60,699 nucleotides of DNA from DASWOJ01 sp964242415 (GCA_964242415.1 CAXTAT010000033.1:1-60699); one strand, 5' to 3'. Counted from the stretch's first letter, positions 1-9,542 are shown. Notes: generated by a model from the letters alone, not told the origin. Made by a program: numbers and translations.

Positions 1-397
1 CATCGGCCGCGAAGCGGCGCGGCGCATGGTCCCGCGCGGGCGGGGCAAGATCATCAACATCGGCTCGCTGACCAGCGCCGTGGCCCGGGCAACGGTCGCG
101 CCCTACACCGTGGCCAAGGGCGGCATCAAGCTGCTGACCCAGGCGATGGCCGCCGAGTGGGCCGCGCACGGCATCCAGGCCAACGCCATCGGCCCCGGCT
201 ACATGCTGACCGACATGAACCAGGCCCTGGTGGACGACCCGGCCTTCAACGCCTGGGTGGTCGGGCGCACCCCCGCCCGCCGCTGGGGCCGGCCCGAGGA
301 GCTGGTGGGCGCAGCTGTGTTCCTGGCCTCGGCAGCATCGGACTACGTCAACGGCCAGATCATCTACGTCGATGGCGGAATGCTCGCCGTGCTTTAA
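1..397 (+). CDS. SDR family oxidoreductase, C-terminal part (5' end outside window)
   Basis: The frame is open from the first bases of the window and ends at a TAA, so only the last ~130 residues are present. Visible are the catalytic Ser region (NIGSLTS), the YxxxK pair in PYTVAKGG, the conserved N-A-I-x-P-G-Y stretch after the active site, and the SDR ending Y-V-D-G-G. This tail is typical of classical SDRs of the gluconate 5-dehydrogenase/3-oxoacyl-ACP reductase type, which use NAD(P)H to interconvert an alcohol and a ketone. A TRAP importer and a hydroxyacid dehydrogenase follow on the same strand, so a sugar-acid or polyol substrate is likely. The substrate cannot be read from this part alone. 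Confidence 0.85.
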   Translation, partial: IGREAARRMVPRGRGKIINIGSLTSAVARATVAPYTVAKGGIKLLTQAMAAEWAAHGIQANAIGPGYMLTDMNQALVDDPAFNAWVVGRTPARRWGRPEELVGAAVFLASAASDYVNGQIIYVDGGMLAVL

Positions 398-461
398 CCT
401 CAACACCATGCCGAGCTGGGCGGAGACCTGGCCGCACCATCAACAGGGAAGGGACGACATC

Positions 462-1475
462 ATGGCATCCACCACCACACGGCGCGGCGCGCTTGCGGGG
501 TCCGCGGCGCTTCTGGCCGCTCCGGCGCTGATCGGCCGGGCGCGGGCCGCAGCCACGCTGAAGGTGTCCACCTCGTTCCCGAACGACCCGAGGTTCTCCA
601 CCGCACGCATCTGGTACGACCTGTTCCTGCCCCGCCTCAAGGCCGCCACCGACGGCCAGGTCGCCACGCAGTTCTTCCCCGACAACCAGTTGGGCCAGGA
701 GGCCGACGTGGTGAACCAAGTGAAGCTCGGCGTGATCGACATGACGCTGATCGGCACCCCCATCTGGGCCAACATCGTCCCCGAGTTCGGCGTGTTCGAC
801 CTGGGCTACGTGTTCACCGACTACGACCACCTGCGCCGCGCCGCCGGCACCCCGGCCGGCAAGGCGCTGCTGCAATCCCTGGTGGAGAAGGCCGGGACCC
901 ACCTGCCAGCCTTGGGCCGCAACCTCGGCGCGCGCAACTTCGTCACCAAGTTCGCCTTCACCGAACCGGCCGGGCTGGCAGGCCGCAAGATACGCTGCCT
1001 GCCGACGCCGGTGGTGACCGAGACGGTGCGCCTGATGGGCGCCGCTGCGACCCCGATGGCGTTCGGCGAGATCTACACCGGCCTGCAGGCCGGCGTGATC
1101 GACGGGCTGGAGCACGACGCGCCCACGGTGCTGTCGGCCAAGTTCTACGAGACCGCCAAGACCTTCACCGTGACCCAACACATCTACAACCCGTTCGGCT
1201 GCTTCATCAGCGACCGCACGCTGAAACGCCTGCCGCCCGCGCAACGCGACGGCCTGCTGCAAGCCGTGCAGGACACCACGGACGAGCACTTCAACCGTGC
1301 CGCCCAGGTCGAGGCCGAAGCGCTGGGGGAGCTGAAGGGCAAGGGCGTCACCGTGGCGGACTGCGACCGCACCGTGTTCCGCGAGCGGGTGCGCCCGATG
1401 TGGGACCGCTTCGTCGAGCGCACGCCGGGCGCCAAGCCCATGCTGGACGCCATCCGCGCAACGGAAAGCGCCTGA
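462..1475 (+). CDS. TRAP transporter substrate-binding protein, DctP family
   Basis: This is a periplasmic solute receptor of 337 residues, the usual DctP length. The start ATG at 462 follows the purine-rich AGGGAAGGGACG; an earlier in-frame start at 372 would overlap the SDR and lacks a good site. The N-terminus T-R-R-G-A-L-A-G plus an Ala-rich core is a Tat-like signal, cut near A-R-A-A-A. The mature part begins with TLKVSTSFPND and contains the family's conserved L-G-x-R-N-x-G-A-R region and the G-E-I-Y-T-G-L-Q-x-G-V-I-D-G segment. It is followed at 3 bp by the fused membrane subunit, with which it forms a Na+-coupled importer. The ligand is probably an organic or sugar acid, judged from the flanking SDR and hydroxyacid dehydrogenase. 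Confidence 0.92.
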   Translation: MASTTTRRGALAGSAALLAAPALIGRARAAATLKVSTSFPNDPRFSTARIWYDLFLPRLKAATDGQVATQFFPDNQLGQEADVVNQVKLGVIDMTLIGTPIWANIVPEFGVFDLGYVFTDYDHLRRAAGTPAGKALLQSLVEKAGTHLPALGRNLGARNFVTKFAFTEPAGLAGRKIRCLPTPVVTETVRLMGAAATPMAFGEIYTGLQAGVIDGLEHDAPTVLSAKFYETAKTFTVTQHIYNPFGCFISDRTLKRLPPAQRDGLLQAVQDTTDEHFNRAAQVEAEALGELKGKGVTVADCDRTVFRERVRPMWDRFVERTPGAKPMLDAIRATESA

Positions 1476-1478
1476 GCC

Positions 1479-3353
1479 GTGGATGTCACCCCGGCTGGCA
1501 GCGCCATACTGGTCCGCCCCGGATTGTGGCCGCGCGGCGTGGCGCTTCTGCTGGCGGTGGTGGAGGCGCTGGCCGCCATCCTTCTGGCTGCCGACCTTGC
1601 CGTCGTGATGTTCTCCGTGCTGGCCCGCTTCTTCTTCGACGCCCCGCCGGTGTGGGCCGACGACGCGGCCCGCACCCTGCTGCTGGCCGTGAGCTTCCTC
1701 GGCGCGGCTGCGGCGCTGGCGCGGGGGGAGAACGCGGGCGTCACCTTTTTCGTGGATCGGCTGGGCGCCCGTGCGCGCGGGCGCACCGATGCGCTGGTTG
1801 GTGCAGTGGTCGTGCTGGTCGCCGCCGCCTTGGCTTGGAACAGCGTCGTGCTGCTGCTCGACACTGCTGGGCAGACCGTGGGCGCGGGCGTCCCGCAGGA
1901 GGCGTTCTTCGCGCCGCTGTGCCTGGCGGCCGTGGCCATGACCGTGTTCGCCCTGGACAGCCTGCGGCGGCACCGTCCGGCCGACCTGCTGCTGGCCGCA
2001 GCCGTGTTCGCCGCCATCGCCGGCGGGTGGTGGGCGTGGTCCACGCTGGCGCCGGACAGCCTGCCGGACCTGCTGGCCGTCATGGGCGCGGCGTTCGTCG
2101 TGGCGCTGGCGGCGGGAGTGCCGATCGCCTTCGTGCTGGCGCTGGCGACGCTGACCTTCATTTGGGCGGGAGACCTGCTGCCCGGCGAGTTCTTCGCCCA
2201 GCAACTGGCCCGCGGCATCGACAACTTCGTGCTGCTGGCGGTGCCGTTCTTCATCCTGGTCGGCTACCTGATGGAGGCGAACGGCATGTCGGTCCGCCTG
2301 ATCGGCCTGCTGCAGCGCGGCGTCGGGCGGCTGCGCGGTGGGCTGGACGTGGTGATGGTACTCAGCATGGTGGTGTTCTCCGGCATCTCCGGCTCGAAAA
2401 TGGCGGATGTCGCCGCGGTGGGATCGGTGCTGGTGCCGGCCGCGCGCCGGTCCGGGCAGAAGCCCGGCGACGCGGTGGCGCTGCTGGCGGCGTCGGCGGT
2501 GATGGCCGAGACGATCCCGCCCTGCGTCAACCTGATCATCCTGGGGTTCGTCGCCAACCTGTCGATCGGCGGGCTGTTCATGGCCGGGCTTCTCCCCTCG
2601 GCGCTGATGGCGGTGGCGCTGATCGCGCTGGTCATCATCCTGGGGCACCGGGGCACGGGGCTGGCGCTGGTCGGGCCGCAGGCGGGCAGCCCGGCCGGCA
2701 TGGCGGGCAGCGGCGTGGCGGCGGCGGGGCTGATCGTGCTGATCTTCGGCGGCTACCGCTCGGGCTTCGCCACGGCAACGGAGATCTCGGCCTTTGCCGT
2801 AGTGTATGCGCTGCTGGTGGGGGCCTTGGCGTTCCGGGAAACAACGTGGCGAGGGACCGCGGCGGTCATGCGCCAGGCGGCGGTGCGGTCCGGCATGGTG
2901 CTGTTCATCGTGTCCACCGCGCAGGGCCTGGCCTACGTGCTGACCTTGCAGCAGGTGCCGCACGCCATCGCCGAGCTGCTGGTGCAGGTGTCCGCGGCGC
3001 ACGGGAGCTGGCTGTTCCTGCTGCTGTCCATCCTGATCCTGGTGGTGATGGGGTCGGTGCTGGAGGGGGCGGCGGCGCTGATCATCTTCGGCCCGCTGCT
3101 GATGCCCGTGGCCCGGCAGCTTGGCATCGACCCCCTGCACTACGGCATCGTGCTGGTGATCGGCATGGGCATCGGGCTGTTCGCGCCGCCGCTGGGATTG
3201 GGGCTGTACGGGTCCTGCCTGATCGGCGGCGTGCGGCTGGAGGAGACGGTGCTGCCGATCCTGAAGTACCTGGGCCTGCTGTTCCTGTGCCTGCTGCTGA
3301 TCGCCTTCGTGCCTGAGATCACGACGTTCCTGCCGCGCCTGGCCGGGTACTAG
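1479..3353 (+). CDS. TRAP transporter fused small and large permease (DctQM)
   Basis: This 624-residue inner-membrane protein joins the four-helix DctQ part (about residues 1-190) to the DctM permease (about 195-624). The DctM half shows the typical start G-V-P-I-A-F-V-L-A, the G-x-x-N-F-V-L-L-A-V-P-F-F-I-L-V-G motif, the S-G-x-S-G-S-K-M-A-D-V-A segment, and E-T-I-P-P-C near the ion and substrate path. The start is GTG at 1479, 3 bp after the binding protein stop, so the genes are very likely translationally coupled. Fusion of Q and M is common in TRAP systems. A hydroxyacid dehydrogenase follows 5 bp downstream in the same unit. Confidence 0.92.
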   Translation: MDVTPAGSAILVRPGLWPRGVALLLAVVEALAAILLAADLAVVMFSVLARFFFDAPPVWADDAARTLLLAVSFLGAAAALARGENAGVTFFVDRLGARARGRTDALVGAVVVLVAAALAWNSVVLLLDTAGQTVGAGVPQEAFFAPLCLAAVAMTVFALDSLRRHRPADLLLAAAVFAAIAGGWWAWSTLAPDSLPDLLAVMGAAFVVALAAGVPIAFVLALATLTFIWAGDLLPGEFFAQQLARGIDNFVLLAVPFFILVGYLMEANGMSVRLIGLLQRGVGRLRGGLDVVMVLSMVVFSGISGSKMADVAAVGSVLVPAARRSGQKPGDAVALLAASAVMAETIPPCVNLIILGFVANLSIGGLFMAGLLPSALMAVALIALVIILGHRGTGLALVGPQAGSPAGMAGSGVAAAGLIVLIFGGYRSGFATATEISAFAVVYALLVGALAFRETTWRGTAAVMRQAAVRSGMVLFIVSTAQGLAYVLTLQQVPHAIAELLVQVSAAHGSWLFLLLSILILVVMGSVLEGAAALIIFGPLLMPVARQLGIDPLHYGIVLVIGMGIGLFAPPLGLGLYGSCLIGGVRLEETVLPILKYLGLLFLCLLLIAFVPEITTFLPRLAGY

Positions 3354-3358
3354 ACGCG

Positions 3359-4363
3359 ATGCGGGTGTTCTTGACCCACACGGACGCCGCGTTCGGCCTC
3401 TACTTCGGCGACCGCGTGCTGGCTGTCCTGCAGGGCCATGCCGAGGTGGTCCGCAACGGCACCGGACGGGTGCTGCGGGACGCGGAGCTGGCGCAGGCCG
3501 CCGCTGGCTGCCAGGTGGTCATAGCCGACCGGGCGACGCCGGGCACGGCGGCCACGTTCGAGGCCGCGCCGGACCTGCTGGCGTTCCTGCGTTGCGCGAT
3601 GGACATCAGCACGGTCGATGTCGCGGCCGCCAGCGCGCAGGGCGTCCTGGTGACGCGGGCAACGCCGGGCTTTACCGACGCGGTGGCGGAGCTGGGCATC
3701 GGCATGATGATCGCCCTGGCGCGGGGCATCGCCGCGGCAGTCCCGCACAGGGGCACGCAGCTTTCGGAGGCGACGCTGGGCCTGATCGGCTTCGGCCGCA
3801 TCGCCCGGCGCCTGGCGACGCTGGCGCAGGCGTTCGGGATGCGCGTCGTGGCCCACGATCCGCACGCGCCCATCGAGGCCGAGGGCGTGGCTGCCGAGAC
3901 CTTGGACGGGCTGCTGGCGCGGGCGGACTTCGTGGTGTGCCTTGCAGCCGCCACGCCGGAGACCGCGAACCTGATGGACGCCGGCCGGTTCGGCCAGATG
4001 AAGCCGGGCGCCCGTTTCATCAACCTGGCCCGCGGCGAGCTGGTGGACGAGGCCGCGCTGGAGGCGGCGCTGGACAGCGGGCGCCTGGCCGGGGCCGCCC
4101 TCGACGTGGGGCGCGCGCCGGACCAGATGCCCTCGCCCCGACTCGCGCAGCGGCCGGACGTGCTGGCGACGCCGCACATCGGCGGCCTGACCCGGCAGGC
4201 GGCCGAGCACCAGGCAATGGACACCGTGCGGCAGGTGGCGGCGCTGGCCGCCGGCGTCATGCCTGACGGTACCGTGAATGCGGGCAGTTGCCAACGGCTG
4301 CTGCGGGGGTGGAACGAGGCGGGGGTGGGACGAGGCGGGCGGCCAGCACCGGCCATGCCTTGA
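3359..4363 (+). CDS. D-2-hydroxyacid dehydrogenase, NAD-binding
   Basis: The protein is a cytoplasmic oxidoreductase of 334 residues that should interconvert a 2-hydroxy acid and a 2-oxo acid with NAD(P). The Rossmann motif G-L-I-G-F-G-R-I-A lies near residue 140. The catalytic Arg is in INLARGELVDE, followed by the conserved Glu region, and the catalytic His is in TPHIGG near residue 275. The start ATG is 5 bp after the TRAP permease stop, so the gene is the last member of the transporter operon and probably acts on the imported acid or its product. The last ~25 residues after the catalytic domain are Gly/Arg-rich and probably disordered. Confidence 0.9.
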   Translation: MRVFLTHTDAAFGLYFGDRVLAVLQGHAEVVRNGTGRVLRDAELAQAAAGCQVVIADRATPGTAATFEAAPDLLAFLRCAMDISTVDVAAASAQGVLVTRATPGFTDAVAELGIGMMIALARGIAAAVPHRGTQLSEATLGLIGFGRIARRLATLAQAFGMRVVAHDPHAPIEAEGVAAETLDGLLARADFVVCLAAATPETANLMDAGRFGQMKPGARFINLARGELVDEAALEAALDSGRLAGAALDVGRAPDQMPSPRLAQRPDVLATPHIGGLTRQAAEHQAMDTVRQVAALAAGVMPDGTVNAGSCQRLLRGWNEAGVGRGGRPAPAMP

Positions 4364-4417
4364 GCATCGTGGCGGGCCGGCTTGCGGTCCCTCACACCCC
4401 CTTCCGGACCTGCGCCG

Positions 4418-4693
4418 TTACGCCGCCTTGGTCACCTCCGTTGCCACAGCCACCCGCAAGGACTCGATCAAGGTGCCGGAGGCCGCTTGGAGGATGCGCT
4501 GGCGCAGCAGCCCAAACCCGGCGTGGCCGCACATGGCTCGCTTGATCGTCGTCAGGCGGCTGATCTGCCCCTCCACGGGTTCAGTGCTTTAGGGCAACGA
4601 CAACGCCACCTGGACCGCGGCGAGGTCGCGCACCAGCCCGCCGGCACATCCGGCCAGCGCAGACCCCTTCGTCGCATCCAGCCACCCATACAG
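4418..4693 (-). pseudogene. remnant of ISL3-family transposase (C-terminal tail)
   Basis: On the minus strand a continuous frame reads L-Y-G-W-L-D-A-T-K-G, then GLVRDLAAVQVALSLP, then an in-frame TAA at 4589-4591, then S-T-E-P-V-E-G-Q-I-S-R-L-T-T-I-K-R, A-M-C-G-H-A-G-F-G-L-L-R-Q-R-I-L and a final stop at 4418. The segments L-P-W-S-x-G-P-V-E-G-Q-x-x-R-L-K-x-x-K-R and M-Y-G-R-A-x-x-x-L-L-R-x-R-x-L are characteristic of the C-terminus of ISL3-type DDE transposases. The stop sits where Trp is expected. No upstream catalytic region or terminal repeats can be seen, so this is a decayed fragment. It occupies much of the 530-base gap between the hydroxyacid dehydrogenase and the STAND gene; I see nothing else there. 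Confidence 0.75.
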
Positions 4694-4893
4694 CCGGCCG
4701 GCCTGTAAGGAGTGAACCGGCAAGCCTCTACGTCGGCCTGGCCTGCGCCACCGGCCCGGTTCATGCAACAGCGTCCATGCAACGTCGCCCATGCAACAGC
4801 GCCGGTCGTGACGCCGGGGCGGCAGACCGGTTATGAAACGCATCACAGCACCGCGGCGCCCGACGGGCTATAAGGGCCGCGCTACAGTTGGAG

Positions 4894-7800
4894 ATGGCGT
4901 TGACCGAGCGGACCCTCCGTTTGTTCGTGTCGTCGCCGGGCGATGTGCCCGGCGAGCGGCGGCGCATCGACCTGGTCGTGGAGCGGCTGAACGCCGAGTT
5001 CGCCGGCCGGGTGCGGATCGAGACGATGCGATGGGAACGCAGCTACTACTCGGCGCACGACACGTTCCAGGGCCAGATCCCCGAGGCGGCCGAATGCGAC
5101 GTGGTGGTGGCGGTGTTCCGCGGACGCCTCGGCACGCCGCTGCCGCCCGCCTTCCCCACCCTGCCCGGCGGCGAGCCCTACCCCAGCGGCACCGCATACG
5201 AGATCCTGTCCGCCATCGAGGTGCGCCGAGCCGGCAAGCGGGTGCCCGACGTTTACGTGTTCCGCTACCCCAACGCCCCCTCGGTCGAGCTGGACGCGCC
5301 GGACCGGGCCGAGGTTGAGACGCAGTGGGAACGGCTCAAGGCGTTCTTCGACCGCTGGTTCCGCAACCGCTCCGGCGAGTTCGTGGCCGCGTTCCAGACC
5401 TACGTTTCGACCGACGACTTCGCCGTCAAGGTCGAGGATTGCCTGCGGCAATGGCTGGCGCAGCGCGGCTTCCTCGCGGAAGGCCCGGTGTGGGACCGGG
5501 TGCTGCACGGCTCGCCGTTCCCCGGCCTGGCCGCCTTCGGCGCTGACCGCGGGCGGGTGTTCTTCGGCAGGGACGCCGCGGTTGGCCAGGCCGTCGGGCG
5601 GCTGCGCGAGGCGGAGGCGCCGGGGCGGCTGCCGTTCCTGCTGCTGGTCGGGGCGAGCGGGTCGGGCAAGTCGTCGCTGCTGCGCGCGGGCCTGCTGCCG
5701 CGTCTGGTGCTGCCGGGCACGGTCCCGGACGTGGACCTGTGGCGCATGGGGGTGATGACGCCTGGCGCCGACCCCTTCGCGGCCCTGGCGGACGCGCTGT
5801 TCGCCGACGCGGCGCTGGGCGCCGACCTGCGCGCCGGCACGTTCCGCACGCGCGAGCTGCTGGCCCGGCAGTTGGCGGGCGATCCCGACGTGGCGCTGGC
5901 GCCCCTGCGCGACGCGCTGGACCGCGCCGCCGCCCGGCGCCAGGCGGAGGCCGGGTTCGACGTGCCCCGGCCGGCCCGGCTGGCGCTGGGCATCGACCAG
6001 GCGGAGCGGCTGTTCACCGAAGCGCCGCCCGCCGCCGCCGACCGGTTCGCGCTGCTGCTCGCGGGCCTGGTGCGGACCGGGCTTGCGACCGCTGTCCTCG
6101 CGCTGCGCAGCGACGCCTACGCGACGTTCCAGGGCGTGGCCGCGCTGGTCCAGTTGCGTGAGGCCGGCGTCACGCTCGACCTGCTGCCGCCGTCATCGGC
6201 CGAGCTGGAGGCCATCGTCGCCCGCCCCGTCGCCGCCTGCGTGCCGAAGCTCGCGTTCGAGCCGGACCTGGCGGGGCGGCTGGCGGCCGATGCGCGCGGC
6301 GGCGACGCGCTGCCGCTGCTGCAGGTCAGCCTGGCCCGGCTGTACGCCGCCGAGGCCGCCCGCGGCGACGGGCTGCTGCGCCACGCCGACTACAGCGGCA
6401 TGGACGAGGCGGTGACCGGGACCGCGAACGAGGCGCTCCGCACGCTCGACGGCCCGGCCCGCGCCGAGCTGCCCGCCCTGGTGGCCGGCCTGGTGTCCGA
6501 CGTTGCGGTCGATGCGCGCACGGGCGCCCCGGTTCCGGTGGTGTCCGCCCTCGACCGCGGGGCATTCGAGGCGGGCAGCCCGGCCCGCGCCGCGCTGGTG
6601 GACGCGTTCGTGGCCCATCGGCTGCTGACGGCGGAGGGCGACGGCGCCCGCCCCCTGGTGCGCCCGGTGCACGAGGCGCTGCTGCGCATCTGGCCCGAGG
6701 CGGTGGCGATCCTGGCCGAGTCGGCGTCGCTGATCCGCGTGCGGCACAGCCTGGCGCCGCTGGTGCGGGCATGGTCGGAAGCGGATGAGAAGGCAGGCCA
6801 CCTCGACCTGTCGCCCGCGCTGCTGGACGGCGCGCAGGCCCTGCTGGCGCGCTTCGGCGCCGACCTGCCGGACGGCATGGGCGCCTTCATCACCGCCGCC
6901 GCCGCCGCCGACGCCGCCCGGCGCGACCGCGAGCGCGCCGAGGCGGAGCGGCGGCTCCGCGACGCCCAGGCGCTGGCCGCCGCCAACCGCCGCACCGCCC
7001 GCCGGACCATGGTGGGCTTGGCCGCGACCCTCGTGCTGGCGGCGCTGGCCGGCTGGCAGTGGCGCGAGGCCGGGCAGCAGCGCGACCGCGCGCAACGCAG
7101 CCTGGCCCTGGCGACGGATACCGCCAACGGCCTGGTGTCCGACCTGGCGCAGAAGTTCGACCACTCGGTCGGCGTGCCGGCGCGGACCGTGAAGGACATC
7201 CTCGACCGCGCCCGCGCGCTGCAGGACCAGCTTCTGGCCTCGGGCGAGGCGACGCCGGAGCTGCGGATCAGCCAGGCCGACGCGCTGCTGCACACCGCGC
7301 TGACGCTGGAAACGCTGGGGGACACCGGCGGCGCGCTCGCCACGGCGCAGAGGGCCAACGGCATCCTGCACGACATGCTGGACGGGCCGATCGACGTTCA
7401 CCACGACTACGCGGTGTCGTACGTCTATATCGGCGAGGCGCAGCAGGCCCAGGGCGACCCGGCCGCGGCCTTGGCGAGCTACCAGACGGCGCTGGCCCTG
7501 CGGCAGGGGATCGCCAGGCTGCACCCTGGGGACCGCAGGGCCAAGCGGGACATTGCCGCATCCGAGGACGTGATCGGCGACGCCTACCGCTTCGGGGGCG
7601 ACAGCGCCGCTGCGCTGCCGCACTACGCGGCCTCCCTTGAGATCGCCAAGGAGCTTGCAGCCGGGTCGGACATCGCCGACCGGCACCGCGAGCTGTCCGT
7701 CGCGCAGCACAAGATGGGGTTGGTGCAGCAGAGCCTCGGCGATCTCAAGGGCGCCGTGGCCAGCCAGGCCGCGTCCCTTGCCATCGCCACCCGGCTGTCG

Positions 7801-9027
7801 GAGGCGGACCCCGGCGACACGAAGCTGCTGCTCGACCAGGCTATTGGGCAGACCAGCCTGGGTGACGCCCAGTCGGACGGCGGTGACCGGGTGGCCGCGG
7901 TGGCCAACTACGCGCTGGCCACCGCAACCCTGGAGCGGCTGGTCCGGTCCGACCCCAGCAACACCAGCTGGCAGCGCGACCTGGCGCTGGACTATGGCAA
8001 GACCGGCGACGTGCAGCAGGCCAATGGCGACCTCGCGGCGGCCGAGGCGAGCTTCAAGGCGTCGCTCGCCATCCGGCAGCGCCTCGCGCAGTCGGACCGG
8101 GACAACGACCGCTGGCAGAACGACCTGCGGATCGGGTACTTCCAGCTTGCAAGGGTCCACCAGGCGATGGGCCGGTTGACCGAGGCGTTGGCCGACCACC
8201 AGTCCGCGCTGGCCATCGCCCAGCGGCGGGCGGACCGGGACCCCGGCTTGGCCTCCAACTGGAACGACGTGGCCCTGGCCCTTGGCGCCATCGGCACCAT
8301 CCAGCAGAGGCAGGGCGACACCGCCGCGGCGCTGGCGAGCCTGCAGGGGATGCTGGAGGCGGGCACGGGCGCGGTCGCGCGTGCGCCCGGCAACCCAGGG
8401 TTCCGGCGCGGCCTGGCCATCGCCCATGTCTTCGTCGGCAGCGCCCAGGAAGCCGCGGCAGAGCCTGACGCGGCCCTGGCTAGCTACCGTGCGGCGCTGG
8501 CGGCGGCGGACGGCCCGGACGCGGCCGCCGTGCTGCGCCCGCCCGAGCAGGCCGACATGCATGCCCGGATCGGCCGGTTGCTGTTCGCCGCCGATGACCG
8601 CCAGGGGGCGGCGGAGGGCTTCCGCGCGGCGCTCGCGATCGACCAGGCGCGGGCTGCGGCGGAGCCTTCCAACTTGCTCCTCCAGCACGAAACGGCTGGC
8701 ATCATGGAGCGGCTCGGCCAGGTGCAGGAGGCGCAGGGCGACCTGACGGCAGCCTTCGCCAGCTACGCCGCGGCGCTGGCGGGCCGGCAGAAGCTCGCCG
8801 ACCTCCTGCCCAACAGCGCCGCGCAGCAGAACGAGCTTGCGGCGACCCTGGCCGCGGCCGGCGAACTTGCGGGCCGCCTGGGCGAGCAGCGGGAGGCACG
8901 GACCTTCCTGCTGCGCGGGCGCGACGTGACCGCCCGCCTGCTGGAGAAGCAGCCCGGCGACCCGGCGCTGTCCGGCACCCTCGCCGGCTTCGACCAGCGG
9001 CTCGCGGGCCTCGATACCCCGCGCTGA
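4894..9027 (+). CDS. DUF4062 / nSTAND NTPase / TPR signalling protein
   Basis: This large multidomain protein has about 1377 residues. Residues 5-110 form a DUF4062 domain, recognisable by LRLFVSSPGDVPGERR and V-V-V-A-V-F-R-G-R-L-G-T-P. A STAND-type NTPase follows, opening with P-F-P-G-L-A-A-F and containing Walker A G-A-S-G-S-G-K-S (about residue 253) and a Walker B-like L-G-I-D-Q-A-E. One hydrophobic helix lies near 705-722 (V-G-L-A-A-T-L-V-L-A-A-L-A-G-W), then about ten TPR-like repeats reach the C-terminus. Known STAND proteins use TPR-like regions to sense a ligand and the NTPase to assemble and switch on an effector; here DUF4062 would be the effector or adaptor. The start is uncertain: ATG 4894 is given, but TTG 4900 lies 6 bases from a GGAG and is also good. 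It converges on the 9037 gene. Confidence 0.85.
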   Translation: MALTERTLRLFVSSPGDVPGERRRIDLVVERLNAEFAGRVRIETMRWERSYYSAHDTFQGQIPEAAECDVVVAVFRGRLGTPLPPAFPTLPGGEPYPSGTAYEILSAIEVRRAGKRVPDVYVFRYPNAPSVELDAPDRAEVETQWERLKAFFDRWFRNRSGEFVAAFQTYVSTDDFAVKVEDCLRQWLAQRGFLAEGPVWDRVLHGSPFPGLAAFGADRGRVFFGRDAAVGQAVGRLREAEAPGRLPFLLLVGASGSGKSSLLRAGLLPRLVLPGTVPDVDLWRMGVMTPGADPFAALADALFADAALGADLRAGTFRTRELLARQLAGDPDVALAPLRDALDRAAARRQAEAGFDVPRPARLALGIDQAERLFTEAPPAAADRFALLLAGLVRTGLATAVLALRSDAYATFQGVAALVQLREAGVTLDLLPPSSAELEAIVARPVAACVPKLAFEPDLAGRLAADARGGDALPLLQVSLARLYAAEAARGDGLLRHADYSGMDEAVTGTANEALRTLDGPARAELPALVAGLVSDVAVDARTGAPVPVVSALDRGAFEAGSPARAALVDAFVAHRLLTAEGDGARPLVRPVHEALLRIWPEAVAILAESASLIRVRHSLAPLVRAWSEADEKAGHLDLSPALLDGAQALLARFGADLPDGMGAFITAAAAADAARRDRERAEAERRLRDAQALAAANRRTARRTMVGLAATLVLAALAGWQWREAGQQRDRAQRSLALATDTANGLVSDLAQKFDHSVGVPARTVKDILDRARALQDQLLASGEATPELRISQADALLHTALTLETLGDTGGALATAQRANGILHDMLDGPIDVHHDYAVSYVYIGEAQQAQGDPAAALASYQTALALRQGIARLHPGDRRAKRDIAASEDVIGDAYRFGGDSAAALPHYAASLEIAKELAAGSDIADRHRELSVAQHKMGLVQQSLGDLKGAVASQAASLAIATRLSEADPGDTKLLLDQAIGQTSLGDAQSDGGDRVAAVANYALATATLERLVRSDPSNTSWQRDLALDYGKTGDVQQANGDLAAAEASFKASLAIRQRLAQSDRDNDRWQNDLRIGYFQLARVHQAMGRLTEALADHQSALAIAQRRADRDPGLASNWNDVALALGAIGTIQQRQGDTAAALASLQGMLEAGTGAVARAPGNPGFRRGLAIAHVFVGSAQEAAAEPDAALASYRAALAAADGPDAAAVLRPPEQADMHARIGRLLFAADDRQGAAEGFRAALAIDQARAAAEPSNLLLQHETAGIMERLGQVQEAQGDLTAAFASYAAALAGRQKLADLLPNSAAQQNELAATLAAAGELAGRLGEQREARTFLLRGRDVTARLLEKQPGDPALSGTLAGFDQRLAGLDTPR

Positions 9028-9036
9028 GGGGCTGCG

Positions 9037-9447
9037 TCAGCGGCAGGCGTAGGGCAGCGGGGCCGGGGGGTGCCACACCATCTGGAACCCTGTGCAGCCC
9101 GGGCCGAACACGGCGCCCGAATAGACGGGACCATTGACGGAGCCGGCCAGGTTCACGGAGACATAGCCGAACGGCCGCACGAACCAGTGCGTGGCCGAGA
9201 AGCGCAGGTTGCCCGGGTCAGGCGCCGCCAGCATGGCGAAGCATCCCTCCGGCCGGCCGGGGCTGCCGTCGCCGAAGTGGAACCGGCCGTCCAGCCGGCC
9301 CGTGGGGGTGCCCTGCACGTAAAGCTCCACCGGGGTGGCGCCCTGGGCGCAGGTGTAAACCCCGGTCCACGTGCCCTCCAACGGGACGGCCAGCGCCGCC
9401 GTGCCGGTCAGGAGCCAAGTTAATCCCGCTAGCATCGCCTTGCGCAT
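9037..9447 (-). CDS. small exported protein of unknown function
   Basis: The product has 136 residues. It starts M-R-K-A-M-L-A-G-L-T-W-L-L-T-G-T-A-A-L-A, a clear Sec signal peptide cut before V-P-L-E-G-T-W. The start at 9447 is preceded by AGGAGG; a longer upstream reading would place extra residues before the signal. The mature part begins L-E-G-T-W-T-G-V-Y-T-C and contains repeated beta-strand like segments and three Cys, which suggests a small periplasmic beta-sheet domain. I do not recognise the family. It lies 95 bp downstream of the cyclase gene on the same strand and may be the last gene of that operon. Confidence 0.7.
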   Translation of the reverse strand: MRKAMLAGLTWLLTGTAALAVPLEGTWTGVYTCAQGATPVELYVQGTPTGRLDGRFHFGDGSPGRPEGCFAMLAAPDPGNLRFSATHWFVRPFGYVSVNLAGSVNGPVYSGAVFGPGCTGFQMVWHPPAPLPYACR

Positions 9448-9542
9448 CAGTCCCCATCCCTCCTTGGTTGCCGGCCCTGATGTCCCACCACGCGGGCCGG
9501 ATGCCAACGAAGCGTTTCACGACATCTCGCCGGCATCGCGCG

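Noticed and set aside
360..3140. Very long open frame on the minus strand, opposite the TRAP genes
   Set aside because: Composition is Arg/His/Gln-rich and low in complexity, typical of an antisense shadow of GC-rich coding DNA; the plus-strand genes have clear families.
6193..8688. Long minus-strand open frame opposite the STAND gene
   Set aside because: No recognisable domain, and the plus strand has a P-loop NTPase and TPR repeats over the same bases.
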